A stretch of DNA of 64,000 nt from Parvibaculum sp035325945 (GCF_035325945.1 NZ_DAOKYX010000013.1:1-64000); one strand, 5' to 3'; positions 1 to 8,734 are shown, counted from the stretch's first letter. Notes: a model not told the origin generated them from the letters alone. Made by a program: numbers and translations.

Positions 1-2
1 GC

Positions 3-36
3 AAAGAAAAACGCCGCCCCGGAAGGGCGGCGTTTC
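3..36 (-). terminator. Intrinsic terminator after rplI
   Basis: On the minus strand an 11-bp GC-rich stem (arms at 9-19 and 25-35, five-base loop) is followed by a run of five T, a C and three more T. It lies about 30 bp past the rplI stop codon and closes the rpsF-rpsR-rplI operon. Confidence 0.9.
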
Positions 37-67
37 GCAGTTCTGATTGAGCGGATGCGGGAGCCGG

Positions 68-655
68 TCAGGCTTCCGTCTCGCCCTCGGCGGCTTCGCC
101 TTCCTCGGCCGGTGCCAGTTCCTCGGCTTCGAAGAACTCCTCGGCCTCGATCTCGAAGTCCTGATCGCGCTTGGTCAGATCTTCGCCGGACGCCTGGCGC
201 TGCGCCTCTTCCTCCGAACGGGCGATGTTGACCGTCACATTCGAGGAAACTTCCGGGTGCAGAACGATGCGGACTTCGCGAAGGCCGATCGACTTGATCG
301 GATGATCGAGCGAGACCTGGTTGCGGTCCGTCGAGAAGCCGCCCGCGGTGAGCGCCAGCGAGATGTCGCGCGTGGTGACCGAACCGTAGAGCTGTCCCGA
401 TTCACCCGCCTGACGCAGGATGATGAAGGACTGGCCGTCGAGCCGGGCCTTGACCTGCTCGGCTTCGTTCTTGAGTTCGAGGTTGCGAGCCTCGAGCTGC
501 GCGCGCTGCGACTCGAAGCGCGCGATGTTTTCCTTGGTGGCGCGGAGCGCCTTCTTGCGCGGCAGGAGGAAGTTACGGGCGAAGCCGTCCTTCACTCTCA
601 CCACATCGCCCATTTGGCCGAGCTTTTCCACCCGTTCCAGAAGTACGACCTGCAT
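68..655 (-). CDS. rplI: 50S ribosomal protein bL9
   Basis: Large-subunit protein bL9, which binds 23S rRNA near the L1 stalk. The first 50 residues carry the family signature, beginning MQVVLLERVEKLG and continuing through GFARNFLLP. At 195 residues it is longer than the roughly 150 usual in enterobacteria. The excess is a C-terminal tail from about residue 158 that is very rich in Glu and Ala, as in many alphaproteobacterial L9 proteins. It is the last gene of a three-gene ribosomal operon, 20 bp after rpsR, and is followed by a strong terminator. Identification is secure; any role for the acidic tail is unknown. Confidence 0.97.
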   Translation of the reverse strand: MQVVLLERVEKLGQMGDVVRVKDGFARNFLLPRKKALRATKENIARFESQRAQLEARNLELKNEAEQVKARLDGQSFIILRQAGESGQLYGSVTTRDISLALTAGGFSTDRNQVSLDHPIKSIGLREVRIVLHPEVSSNVTVNIARSEEEAQRQASGEDLTKRDQDFEIEAEEFFEAEELAPAEEGEAAEGETEA

Positions 656-675
656 GTCTGTCTCCTTTCCCGGGC

Positions 676-921
676 TCAGCCGATGACGTAGGGCAGAAGC
701 GCGAGGAAGCGCGCGCGCTTGATGGCGCGGGCGAGTTCACGCTGCTTCTTGGCGGAAACCGCCGTGATGCGGCTCGGAACGATCTTGCCGCGCTCCGAGA
801 TGTAGCGCTGCAGGAGCTTCACGTCCTTGTAGTCGATCTTCGGGGCGTTGGCGCCGGAGAAGGGGCAGGTCTTGCGGCGGCGGAAGAAGGGCCGGCGCGC
901 GGGGGCTGCTGATGTGCTCAT
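676..921 (-). CDS. rpsR: 30S ribosomal protein bS18
   Basis: Small-subunit protein bS18, which pairs with bS6 on the platform of the 30S subunit. It has 81 residues; the core from KTCPFSGANAPKIDYKDVK to the basic C-terminus is typical. Its ATG overlaps the rpsF stop by one base (TAATG), so the two partner proteins are probably translationally coupled. In some related genomes a DUF2232 membrane protein sits between rpsR and rplI; it is absent here. Confidence 0.97.
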   Translation of the reverse strand: MSTSAAPARRPFFRRRKTCPFSGANAPKIDYKDVKLLQRYISERGKIVPSRITAVSAKKQRELARAIKRARFLALLPYVIG

Positions 922-1361
922 TATTCGTCACTCCCTTCCGAAGCTGCTTCGTCGCGGTCGCGCGAGAAGCGGGGGCGGTCGCCACGGGGACGGTCGCCAC
1001 GGTCGAATCGGTCGCCGCCACGGCGCTCGTCGCGGCCGCCACGGTTCTGCAGCATCGCCGACTGGCCGGTCTCATGCTCCTCGACGCGGATGGTGAGGAT
1101 GCGGATGACGTCTTCGTTGATGCCCTGCTGACGCTCCATTTCGGCAACGGCTGCCGCCGGCGCGTCGATGTTCATGAGCGTATAGTGACCCTTGCGGTTC
1201 TTCTTCACCTTGAAGGCGAGGTTCCGTAGGCCCCAATATTCGGTCTTGCTGACCGAACCGCCATTTTCCTTGATGATGTTCGAGAACTGTTCGACCAGTC
1301 CTTCGACCTGCTGCTGCGACACGTCCTGTCGCGCAATGAAAACATGCTCGTAAAGAGCCAT
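921..1361 (-). CDS. rpsF: 30S ribosomal protein bS6
   Basis: Small-subunit protein bS6, partner of bS18. The start at 1361 gives MALYEHVFIARQD, the conserved N-terminus; the frame stays open 12 codons upstream, but that extension has no family similarity. The product has 146 residues. After residue 107 the tail is rich in Arg, Asp and Gly and looks disordered. It heads the rpsF-rpsR-rplI operon, with a leader of about 170 nt between the proposed promoter and the ATG. The leader could be an autoregulatory S6:S18 binding element, but I cannot prove the fold by eye. Confidence 0.97.
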   Translation of the reverse strand: MALYEHVFIARQDVSQQQVEGLVEQFSNIIKENGGSVSKTEYWGLRNLAFKVKKNRKGHYTLMNIDAPAAAVAEMERQQGINEDVIRILTIRVEEHETGQSAMLQNRGGRDERRGGDRFDRGDRPRGDRPRFSRDRDEAASEGSDE

Positions 1362-1535
1362 TGAGCCTTTTCCCATTTGTATCCGGCCCCGGCGCAAAGC
1401 CCCCTTTGAGCCCTTGAAAAGGCTCTAAAGGACCACCAAAAGAGCGGAGACACCGGAGCCCGGGATTTCTCCCTGCCGCGCCTTTGGGGCACGGTGCGCC
1501 GTTCAGCCTCCAACCAAGGCCTTCAGAAGCCGCGC

Positions 1536-1563
1536 AATATAAGGAAAAACCCCGGAGAAGCAA
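1536..1563 (-). promoter_or_regulatory. Probable sigma70-type promoter of the rpsF operon
   Basis: Read on the minus strand: TTGCTT (-35, 1558-1563), a 16-base spacer, then TATATT (-10, 1536-1541). It points at rpsF and would give a leader of about 165-170 nt. The 374-bp space 1362-1735 also holds the fabD promoter on the other strand. Confidence 0.5.
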
Positions 1564-1648
1564 GGGGGCAGGCGCTGGGTGCGGCCATGCGGGCGCCTCT
1601 TGCAGGCGCGGCGGAAAGCGGCGGAATTCGGGGGATCGGCCGGGCTTC

Positions 1649-1676
1649 TTGACTCGACTCTGCCTGCCTGTATCTC
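1649..1676 (+). promoter_or_regulatory. Probable sigma70-type promoter of fabD
   Basis: TTGACT (1649-1654), a 16-base spacer and TATCTC (1671-1676) lie 60 bp before the fabD ATG, on the correct strand. This is the only good -35/-10 pair I see in front of the fatty-acid synthesis genes. Confidence 0.5.
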
Positions 1677-1735
1677 TTTCCGCTTCCGGGCCGCGAAGAG
1701 CCCGTGTCAGTTAACAGCGTTCGCAGGGAGCGTCG

Positions 1736-2680
1736 ATGAGCAGGGCTTTCACCTTTCCGGGGCAGGGATCGCAGGCGGTCGGCATGGGCCGCGAACTGGG
1801 CGAGGCGTTCGCCACGGCGCGCGAGGTCTTCGAGGAGGTGAACGAGGCCCTCGGCCAGAACCTCACCCGGCTGATGTGGGAAGGCCCGCAGGAAGACCTC
1901 ACCCTGACCGAGAACGCCCAGCCCGCCATCATGGCCGTGAGCCTCGCGGTCGTCCGCACGCTCGAGAAGGAAGGTGGCTTCCGCCTCGCCGACAAGGCGG
2001 CCTTCGTCGCCGGCCATTCGCTCGGCGAATATTCGGCGCTCGCCGCCGCCGGCGCCTTCAGCCTCGCCGATACGGCGCGCCTCCTGAAGCGGCGCGGCCA
2101 GGCCATGCAGCGCGCCGTGCCGGTCGGCGTCGGCGCCATGGCGGCCCTCCTTGGTCTCGACTATGACGCCGCCGCCGAGGTGGCGAAGGAAGCCGCGCAG
2201 GGCGAGGTCTGCGAGGCCGCGAACGACAATGGCGGCGGGCAGGTCGTCGTCTCCGGCGCCAAGGCCGCGGTCGAGCGCGCCATCGAGATCGCCAAGGGCA
2301 AGGGCGCGAAGCGCAGCATGCTTCTGCCGGTGAGCGCTCCCTTCCATTGCGCGCTGATGCAGCCCGCCGCCGACGAAATGGCCGACGCGCTCGCCGATGT
2401 CGAGATCCGCACGCCCTCCGTGCCGCTCGTCGCCAATGTCACCGCCTCGCGGGTCGCCGATCCGGCCACCATCCGCGATTTGCTGGTGAAGCAGGTGACC
2501 GGCATGGTGCGCTGGCGCGAAAGCGTGCTCTACATGGAAGAGCAGGGCGTCACGCATTATGTCGAGACCGGCGCGGGCAAGGCACTTGCCGGCATGATCA
2601 AGCGCATTGCGCAGCAATCGCCTGAAATCGTTTCGGTGGGCACGCCCGCCGATATCGAAGCCATTCTGAAGACGATTTAA
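1736..2680 (+). CDS. fabD: Malonyl-CoA:ACP transacylase
   Basis: Moves malonyl from CoA to acyl carrier protein, supplying the extender unit for type II fatty-acid synthesis. The 314 residues match the family length. The N-terminal FPGQGSQAVGMG motif is present; the nucleophile is Ser95 in GHSLGEYS and the general base is His204 in PFHC. It is the first gene of a plus-strand run with fabG, acpP and fabF, and fabG starts only 14 bp after it. A good -35/-10 pair lies just upstream. Confidence 0.97.
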   Translation: MSRAFTFPGQGSQAVGMGRELGEAFATAREVFEEVNEALGQNLTRLMWEGPQEDLTLTENAQPAIMAVSLAVVRTLEKEGGFRLADKAAFVAGHSLGEYSALAAAGAFSLADTARLLKRRGQAMQRAVPVGVGAMAALLGLDYDAAAEVAKEAAQGEVCEAANDNGGGQVVVSGAKAAVERAIEIAKGKGAKRSMLLPVSAPFHCALMQPAADEMADALADVEIRTPSVPLVANVTASRVADPATIRDLLVKQVTGMVRWRESVLYMEEQGVTHYVETGAGKALAGMIKRIAQQSPEIVSVGTPADIEAILKTI

Positions 2681-2694
2681 AACGGGGAGCCAAC

Positions 2695-3432
2695 ATGTTC
2701 GACCTCACAGGAAAAACCGCGCTCGTCACGGGCGCGTCGGGCGGCATCGGCTCCGACATCGCCCGCGCGCTCCACGGGCAGGGCGCGACGGTCGCGCTCT
2801 CCGGCACGCGCCGGGAGGCGCTCGATGGGCTCGCCGCCGAGCTTGGCGGCCGCACGCATGTGCTGCCCTGCAACCTCTCGGATGCGGCCGCAGTCGATGC
2901 GCTGCCGAAGCAGGCCGAGGACGCGATGGGCGGCCTCGACATTCTCGTCAACAATGCGGGCCTCACCCGCGACAATCTCTTCATGCGGATGAAGGACGAG
3001 GAGTGGGACGAGGTTATCCGCGTCAATCTCACCGCCGCCTTCCGCCTCTCGCGCGCCAGCCTTCGCGGCATGATGAAGCGCCGCTTCGGCCGCATCATCG
3101 GAATCACTTCCGTCGTCGGCGTGATGGGCAATCCCGGCCAGGGCAACTATGCGGCATCGAAGGCCGGCATGATCGGCATGACGAAGTCGCTGGCGCAGGA
3201 AGTGGCGAGCCGCAACATCACCGCGAATTGCGTCGCGCCGGGCTTCATCCGCAGCGCCATGACCGATGCGCTGACCGACGATCAGAAGGGCCGCATCATG
3301 GGAACGATTCCCGCCGGCCGGCTCGGCGAGGCGAGCGAGATCGCCGCCGCCGTGGTCTTTCTGGCCAGCAACGAGGCCGCCTATGTGACCGGCCAGACGA
3401 TCCATGTTAACGGTGGTATGGCGATGATCTGA
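2695..3432 (+). CDS. fabG: 3-oxoacyl-ACP reductase
   Basis: NADPH-dependent short-chain dehydrogenase that reduces 3-oxoacyl-ACP in fatty-acid elongation. It has 245 residues with the cofactor loop TGASGGIG at 13-20, NNAG in the middle, and the catalytic set Ser139, Tyr152 and Lys156 (YAASK). The C-terminal GQTIHVNGGMAM is typical of FabG. Its position between fabD and acpP makes this the housekeeping reductase rather than one of the many SDR paralogues. The start is preceded by GGGAG. Confidence 0.96.
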   Translation: MFDLTGKTALVTGASGGIGSDIARALHGQGATVALSGTRREALDGLAAELGGRTHVLPCNLSDAAAVDALPKQAEDAMGGLDILVNNAGLTRDNLFMRMKDEEWDEVIRVNLTAAFRLSRASLRGMMKRRFGRIIGITSVVGVMGNPGQGNYAASKAGMIGMTKSLAQEVASRNITANCVAPGFIRSAMTDALTDDQKGRIMGTIPAGRLGEASEIAAAVVFLASNEAAYVTGQTIHVNGGMAMI

Positions 3433-3687
3433 TCCGTGAAGTTCGCGTCCAGAGCAGAAAATCAAATGAAATCAGTGGTCTGGTTAACCTTTTCAATGTA
3501 GCGCCTTTTCTGGTGCGGGAACGAAAAGTGTGTTACCTAGGCCCTCGATTTGGCTTGCGGTCCTGCCTTGAAATGGGCCAGAAGAAGGGCAGTCTTTCCG
3601 CCGAATTCGATCGCTAGTTTCCTCTGAGCCGATGGCATGGGGAGTGGGGCGTGAGGCCGGTCTAAAACAGGAATCTGAGGATTTAAA

Positions 3688-3927
3688 ATGAGTGATATCG
3701 CGGAACGCTTGAAGAAGATCGTGGTCGAGCACCTCGGCGTCGACGCCGACAAGGTGACCGAGAACGCGAGCTTCATCGATGATCTCGGTGCGGACAGTCT
3801 CGACAACGTCGAACTCGTGATGGCGTTCGAGGAAGAATTCGGCGTCGAAATCCCGGACGATGCCGCCGAGAAGATCCTGACCGTCAAGGACGCAATCGAG
3901 TTCGTGAAGGCGAACGCGAAGGCCTGA
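3688..3927 (+). CDS. acpP: Acyl carrier protein
   Basis: Small acidic carrier of growing fatty acids. It has 79 residues with the phosphopantetheine site Ser37 in GADSLDNVE. It follows fabG after 255 bp, long enough for its own promoter, which fits the very high expression usual for ACP, although I could not settle on one -35/-10 pair. GAGG lies eight bases before the ATG. Two GC-rich hairpins follow the gene, before fabF. Confidence 0.98.
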   Translation: MSDIAERLKKIVVEHLGVDADKVTENASFIDDLGADSLDNVELVMAFEEEFGVEIPDDAAEKILTVKDAIEFVKANAKA

Positions 3928-3940
3928 TTACGGACGCGAG

Positions 3941-3962
3941 GGAGCGCGGGAGACCGCGCTCC
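3941..3962 (+). terminator. Stable hairpin 1 after acpP
   Basis: A perfect 9-bp stem (GGAGCGCGG with CCGCGCTCC) closed by a GAGA tetraloop, 13 bp after the acpP stop. It has no T-run, so it may protect or process the 3' end of the abundant acpP message rather than act as a classical terminator. Confidence 0.6.
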
Positions 3963-3974
3963 GCCGCGTGCGCG

Positions 3975-3992
3975 GGGGCCGTTCGCGGCCCC
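3975..3992 (+). terminator. Stable hairpin 2 between acpP and fabF
   Basis: A 7-bp stem (GGGGCCG with CGGCCCC) closed by a TTCG tetraloop, 12 bp after the first hairpin and 70 bp before fabF. Together the two could attenuate read-through into fabF or stabilise the acpP transcript end. Confidence 0.55.
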
Positions 3993-4062
3993 GGCCTCGC
4001 GGCTCTGCTTCGGGTTTCAAGTGAGACGCCCCTGATCGGGCGGCGGGGGAGTAGGAAGAGAC

Positions 4063-5316
4063 ATGAGACGGGTTGTCGTCACCGGACTTGGCATGGTCTC
4101 GCCGCTCGGATGCGGCGTCGAAACCACATGGAAAAGGATTCTGAACGGAGAATCCGGCGCCGGAAGAATCGAGAAGTTCGAGACTGACGACCTCCCCTGC
4201 AAGATCGCTTGCGAAGTGCCGCGCACGGGCGAAGGCGCGTTCCTCCAGGATGACTGGATGGACGCCAAGGAAGCCAAGCGCGTCGACGAATTCATCGTTT
4301 TTGCCGTAGCTGCCGCGACCCAGGCGCTCAACGATGCGGACTGGCATCCCTCGACCGAGGAAGAGCGCTGCCGCACCGGCACGCTGATCGGCTCCGGCAT
4401 TGGCGGCCTGCAAGGCATCGCCGAAACGGCGCTCATCCTGAATGAAAAGGGCCCGCGCCGCGTGAGCCCCTTCTTCATCACGGGCCGCCTCATCAATCTC
4501 GCCTCGGGCTATGTCTCGATCCAGCATGGGCTCAAGGGCCCGAACCATTCGGTCGTCACGGCCTGCTCGACGGGCGCTCATGCGATCGGCGATGCGGCGC
4601 GGCTCATCGCGCTCGACGATGCCGACGTCATGGTCGCGGGCGGCACCGAATCGGCGATCAGCCGTATCGGCATTGCGGGCTTCGCTGCCTGCCGCGCTCT
4701 CTCGACGAGCTTCAACGACGAGCCCAAGCGCGCCTCGCGTCCCTATGACAAGGACCGCGACGGTTTCGTGATGGGCGAGGGCGCGGGCATCGTGGTGCTC
4801 GAGGAATATGAGCACGCCAAGGCGCGAGGCGCGAAGATTTACGCCGAGGTCGTGGGCTACGGCCTCTCCGGCGATGCCTACCACATCACCGCTCCGCCCG
4901 AGGACGGCAATGGCGGCTTCCGCTCGATGCAGGCGGCGCTCAAGCGTGCCGGCATCTCGGCTTCCGAGATCGATTACGTGAACGCGCATGGCACCTCGAC
5001 CATGGCCGACACGATCGAGCTTGCGGCGGTCACGCGTCTTCTCGGCAACGCCGTCAACAAGACCTCCATGTCCTCGACGAAATCGTCGATCGGCCATCTG
5101 CTCGGCGCTGCCGGTGCGGTCGAGGCCATCTTCTGCATGCTGGCGATCCGCGACGGCATCGTTCCGCCGACGCTCAACCTCGAAAATCCCGAGGTCGAGA
5201 CGGAGATGGATCTCGTGCCGCTGAAGGCGAAGCGGAAGGAAGTGAACTACGCCCTGTCGAACTCCTTCGGTTTCGGCGGCACGAACGCCTCGCTGGTGCT
5301 CAAGAAAGTCGATTAA
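4063..5316 (+). CDS. fabF: Beta-ketoacyl-ACP synthase II
   Basis: Condenses malonyl-ACP with acyl-ACP (KAS II). The 417 residues fit the family. The Cys-His-His triad is visible: Cys168 in TACSTGAHA, His309 in NAHGTST and His345 in SIGHLLGAAGA. The C-terminal NSFGFGGTNASL is typical. It directly follows acpP and its stop codon abuts the TTG start of mltG, so fabF and mltG are probably co-transcribed and coupled. Confidence 0.97.
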   Translation: MRRVVVTGLGMVSPLGCGVETTWKRILNGESGAGRIEKFETDDLPCKIACEVPRTGEGAFLQDDWMDAKEAKRVDEFIVFAVAAATQALNDADWHPSTEEERCRTGTLIGSGIGGLQGIAETALILNEKGPRRVSPFFITGRLINLASGYVSIQHGLKGPNHSVVTACSTGAHAIGDAARLIALDDADVMVAGGTESAISRIGIAGFAACRALSTSFNDEPKRASRPYDKDRDGFVMGEGAGIVVLEEYEHAKARGAKIYAEVVGYGLSGDAYHITAPPEDGNGGFRSMQAALKRAGISASEIDYVNAHGTSTMADTIELAAVTRLLGNAVNKTSMSSTKSSIGHLLGAAGAVEAIFCMLAIRDGIVPPTLNLENPEVETEMDLVPLKAKRKEVNYALSNSFGFGGTNASLVLKKVD

Positions 5317-6483
5317 TTGACGAAGGAAGGCGAAACGCCTGCCGATGCGTCCGGCACTTCGCCGGTTCGGCGAAGGCTGCTCGCGCGTGTCCTGCTGTTT
5401 CTTCTGGTCGTGCTGCCATCCTCTCTGGCCGTTCTCGCCGGCGGAGCCTTCCTCTATGGCAAATGGCGCTTCGAGGCGGCGGGTTCCGCCGCCTCGCCGA
5501 CGGTCGTGTGGCTCGCGCCGGGGCTCGGCCTCAATGCGATCAGCGAGCGTCTCGCGGACGCCCATGTGCTCGACGAGCCGCTCGTCTTTCGCGTCGCCGT
5601 CCGCCTCAACCGGAGCGCGGGCAGGCTCAAGGCCGGCGAATATGAAATTCCGGCACATGCCAGCATGGCGGAAATCGTCCGTATCCTGAGGGAAGGCAAA
5701 TCGATCGTCCATCGCCTCACCGTGCCCGAGGGACTGACGAGCTGGCAGGTGATGGAGATCGTGAAGGGCGATCCGGTGCTGACGGGCGACATGCCGCTCG
5801 TTCCGGATGAAGGCTCGCTCCTGCCGGAGACCTATCACTTCACTCGTGGCACGACGCGCGCCCAGATCGTGCAGCGCATGCAGAAATCTGCCTCCGCCCT
5901 CATCAACGAGCTGTGGCCGCATCGCGCGGAAAACCTGCCTTACAAGACGCAGAAGGAAGCGATCATTCTCGCCTCCATCGTCGAGAAGGAAACGGGGCTC
6001 GCCGCCGAGCGCCCGCGCGTGGCCGCCGTCTTCGTCAATCGCCTGCGCAAGTCGATGCGGCTGCAATCCGATCCGACGATCATCTATGGGGTGACGGGCG
6101 GCAAGGGATCGCTCGGGCGACCGATCAGGCGCAGCGAACTCGACCGCGTGACGCCCTACAACACCTATCAGGTGGACGGACTGCCGCCGACGCCGATCAG
6201 CAATCCGGGCCGCGCCTCGATCGAGGCCGTGCTCAATCCGCCCGAGACGAAGGATCTTTATTTCGTCGCCGACGGCACGGGCGGCCATGCCTTTTCGACT
6301 TCGCTAGACGAGCACCAGCGCAATGTGAGCCACTGGCGCCGCGTCGAAAAAGGCATGGCGGGCCGATCCGCCGCGCCCGCGCCTGAACCCGAACGAAAAA
6401 CTCCGGGCAAGGCGGAAGCACCGCCCCCCGCCGCCGCGCCGGCGTTGCCCATGCGCGCCCCGGCGAAGCGCGCGGGCGGCTAG
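5317..6483 (+). CDS. mltG: Endolytic murein transglycosylase (YceG family)
   Basis: Cleaves nascent peptidoglycan strands and probably sets glycan length. There is one membrane segment near residues 22-45, then a LysM-like region and the YceG catalytic domain with the presumed catalytic Glu223 in ASIVEKETG. It has 388 residues. The only start compatible with fabF is TTG at 5317, immediately after the fabF TAA. The last 40 residues are Pro/Ala-rich and look disordered. The fabF-mltG pairing is common in Alphaproteobacteria. Confidence 0.93.
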   Translation: MTKEGETPADASGTSPVRRRLLARVLLFLLVVLPSSLAVLAGGAFLYGKWRFEAAGSAASPTVVWLAPGLGLNAISERLADAHVLDEPLVFRVAVRLNRSAGRLKAGEYEIPAHASMAEIVRILREGKSIVHRLTVPEGLTSWQVMEIVKGDPVLTGDMPLVPDEGSLLPETYHFTRGTTRAQIVQRMQKSASALINELWPHRAENLPYKTQKEAIILASIVEKETGLAAERPRVAAVFVNRLRKSMRLQSDPTIIYGVTGGKGSLGRPIRRSELDRVTPYNTYQVDGLPPTPISNPGRASIEAVLNPPETKDLYFVADGTGGHAFSTSLDEHQRNVSHWRRVEKGMAGRSAAPAPEPERKTPGKAEAPPPAAAPALPMRAPAKRAGG

Positions 6484-6537
6484 CCGTTCTTGCTATACTC
6501 CCGGCCGTAATCGCGTGATTCTTGGAAGGTTCCGCCG

Positions 6538-7425
6538 ATGCCCCTGATCAGCATGACAGGCTTTTCCCGCGCGGATGGCGAGCAGGGGCTCGCCCGCTGG
6601 CATTGGGAATTGCGAAGCGTCAACGGCAAGGGGCTCGACGTGCGCTTCCGCCTGCCGCCGGGCTTCGAGAGCATCGAGCCGCGGCTGCGCGAGGAACTGG
6701 GGCGGCATGCGCGGCGCGGCAATGTACAGGCATCGCTGACGCTCGACCGCGCAAAGACCGCGGCACCTCTCCGCATCAATCAGGATGCGCTCGCCGCCGT
6801 TCTCGGCGCCATCCGCAGCCTGCGGGGCGAAGTCGAACTCGCGCCGCCGAGCCCGGAGGGCATTCTGGCGCTGAAGGGCGTTCTTGAAAGCGCCGAGGCC
6901 GAGGAGAACGAGGACGAGCGCGCTGCCTTCGAGGCCGCGCTCGTCTCTTCCTTCGGCGTGGCGGCAGCCGCGCTCGCGAAGGCCCGCGCCGATGAGGGGC
7001 GCAAGCTCGAAACAGTTCTGCGCGAGCATGTCGATGAGATAGAAAGGCTGACGCGCCAGGCGGCGGCCTCGCCGGTGGTGAGCGTCGACGCCATGCGCGC
7101 GCGCCTCAAGGCGCAGATTGCCGAGCTTCTCGGGGCCTCGCCGTCGCTATCGGAGGAGCGGCTCGCTCAGGAAGCCGCGCTGCTCGCGACCAAGGCCGAT
7201 GTGCGCGAGGAGATCGACCGTCTCATCGCCCATGTCGCGCAGGCGCGCGACCTTTTTGCAAGCGGCGAGCCCGCGGGCCGCAGGCTCGATTTTCTCACGC
7301 AGGAGTTCAACCGCGAGGCGAACACGCTTTGCTCGAAGGCCGCCGATGTCAGCCTCACGCGCATCGGCCTCGAGCTCAAGGCGGTGATCGATCAGCTCCG
7401 CGAGCAGGTGCAGAACGTCGAATGA
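6538..7425 (+). CDS. YicC-family endoribonuclease
   Basis: A 295-residue protein with the YicC N-terminal domain (ISMTGFSRADGEQG, SVNGKGLDVRFRLP) and the C-terminal DUF1732 domain (FLTQEFNREANTLCSKA). The family has been shown to be an endoribonuclease in other bacteria, where it affects sRNA stability and stationary-phase survival. It sits directly before gmk, 13 bp away, an arrangement widespread in Proteobacteria. Confidence 0.92.
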   Translation: MPLISMTGFSRADGEQGLARWHWELRSVNGKGLDVRFRLPPGFESIEPRLREELGRHARRGNVQASLTLDRAKTAAPLRINQDALAAVLGAIRSLRGEVELAPPSPEGILALKGVLESAEAEENEDERAAFEAALVSSFGVAAAALAKARADEGRKLETVLREHVDEIERLTRQAAASPVVSVDAMRARLKAQIAELLGASPSLSEERLAQEAALLATKADVREEIDRLIAHVAQARDLFASGEPAGRRLDFLTQEFNREANTLCSKAADVSLTRIGLELKAVIDQLREQVQNVE

Positions 7426-7438
7426 AAAGAGAGAGCGC

Positions 7439-8077
7439 ATGAGCGTGGTCAATGTCGGACGCCGGGGCCTGATGCTTGCCTTGTCCTCGCCCTCGGGCGC
7501 AGGCAAGACGACGCTTTCCCGGATGCTGCTGGAAAGCGACCAGATGATCACCATGTCGGTTTCCGCGACCACGCGCCCGCCGCGTCCGGGCGAGGTGCAT
7601 GGCCGCGACTACTACTTCATCAGCGCCGAGGATTTCGGCGTAATGCGAAACCGCGGCGAGTTTCTGGAGAGCGCCAAGGTCTTCGGCAACTACTACGGAA
7701 CGCCGAGCGCTCCGGTGCAGGAGGCGCTGGCGCGCGGGCACGACGTTCTTTTCGATATCGACTGGCAGGGCACTCAGCAGATCGATGAGATGGCGCATGA
7801 AGACCTCGTGAAGGTCTTCGTTCTTCCGCCTTCGGCGCAAGACCTCGAGCGGCGCTTGCGGACCCGCGCGCAGGATGCCGACGATGTGGTGGCCACGCGG
7901 ATGGCCAAGGCATCCGACGAGATCAGCCACTATCAGGAATACGAATACATCATCATCAACGACGACATCGACCGCGCCTTTCTGGAATTGCGCGCGATCC
8001 TTCAGGCCGAGCGCATTCGCCGAAGGCGGCTCACCGGCCTGTCGAATTTCGTCAAGCAGTTGCGCGACACGCTCTGA
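7439..8077 (+). CDS. gmk: Guanylate kinase
   Basis: Phosphorylates GMP to GDP using ATP. The 212 residues carry a P-loop at about 17-24 (SPSGAGKTT), the GMP-binding stretch ATTRPPRPGEVHGRDYYF and the DIDWQGTQQ motif. An AGAGAG ribosome-binding site lies 13 bp after yicC, so the two are probably one operon. It is the last gene of the plus-strand block that starts at fabD. Confidence 0.96.
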   Translation: MSVVNVGRRGLMLALSSPSGAGKTTLSRMLLESDQMITMSVSATTRPPRPGEVHGRDYYFISAEDFGVMRNRGEFLESAKVFGNYYGTPSAPVQEALARGHDVLFDIDWQGTQQIDEMAHEDLVKVFVLPPSAQDLERRLRTRAQDADDVVATRMAKASDEISHYQEYEYIIINDDIDRAFLELRAILQAERIRRRRLTGLSNFVKQLRDTL

Positions 8078-8110
8078 CCGCGAGGGCGCCCGCGGCCCGC
8101 GCGTCGGGGG

Positions 8111-8734
8111 CTAGAGGCAGCCCATGACGGGCAGGAGGTCGTCGGCCTTCTGTTTCTGCTCCGCCGAGAGAACCTTGTAGAGCCCTTCGGTCGCGGGCTT
8201 CAGCGCCTCGAGCGCGGCAAGCCTCGATTTCATCATGCGGATGTGCAGGTCGAAGAAGTTGACCGCCGAGCGATCGTCCGAGCGCAAGGCGTCGTACATC
8301 TGCTTGTGCATGCTGGCCATGACCTGCGCATTGGCACGCTGCGCGTCGGCATAGGCGTCCCAGGCCGCGCCTTGCGCATCGGTGATCTTGAGCTCCGCCT
8401 TGAGGAAGGCAAGCCGCCCCTCGACATAGCTGTCGATATCGGCGCCGCCGCTGTCGGCGCGATAGCCGAACATGCCGCAGCCGCCCATCATGCCGGGGCC
8501 CCAGCCGCGGCCGTAGCCAGATCCATAACCCATCATTCCGGGCCCCCAGCCGCCCATCATGCCCGGCCCCCAGCCTTGTCCCCAGCCTTGCCCCCAGCCG
8601 GGCCCGGGCCCTCGTCCCTGTCCCATCATTCCGGGCCAGTTGCGCTGTTGCGGCGGGCTCGCCTCCTGCGCGAAGGCGATCGGGCTGCAAAGAAGCGCAA
8701 GCAGGGTGATGAGCGCGGCAAGCCTGAGTTTCAT
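8111..8734 (-). CDS. Spy/CpxP-like periplasmic protein with Met/Gly/Trp-rich repeats
   Basis: Predicted exported protein of 207 residues. The start at 8734 follows GGAGGA and gives a signal peptide ending near residue 22 (IAFA-QE); an upstream in-frame ATG lacks this. Residues 33-90 are low complexity, with PGMMG four times and GWGQ-type units. The C-terminal half (about 95-205) is helical and ends like LTXXQ/Spy proteins (LSAEQKQKADDLLPVMGCL). Family members are chaperones or metal-responsive envelope-stress proteins. The Met-rich segment suggests copper or another soft metal, but that is inference. It lies downstream of a DUF302 gene on the same strand. Confidence 0.75.
   Translation of the reverse strand: MKLRLAALITLLALLCSPIAFAQEASPPQQRNWPGMMGQGRGPGPGWGQGWGQGWGPGMMGGWGPGMMGYGSGYGRGWGPGMMGGCGMFGYRADSGGADIDSYVEGRLAFLKAELKITDAQGAAWDAYADAQRANAQVMASMHKQMYDALRSDDRSAVNFFDLHIRMMKSRLAALEALKPATEGLYKVLSAEQKQKADDLLPVMGCL

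Noticed and set aside
3928..6288. Very long antisense open frame opposite fabF and mltG
   Set aside because: It is a shadow of high-GC codon usage; composition is Arg/Ala/His-rich with no recognisable domain. The same holds for long frames opposite lptD, rne and mrcA.
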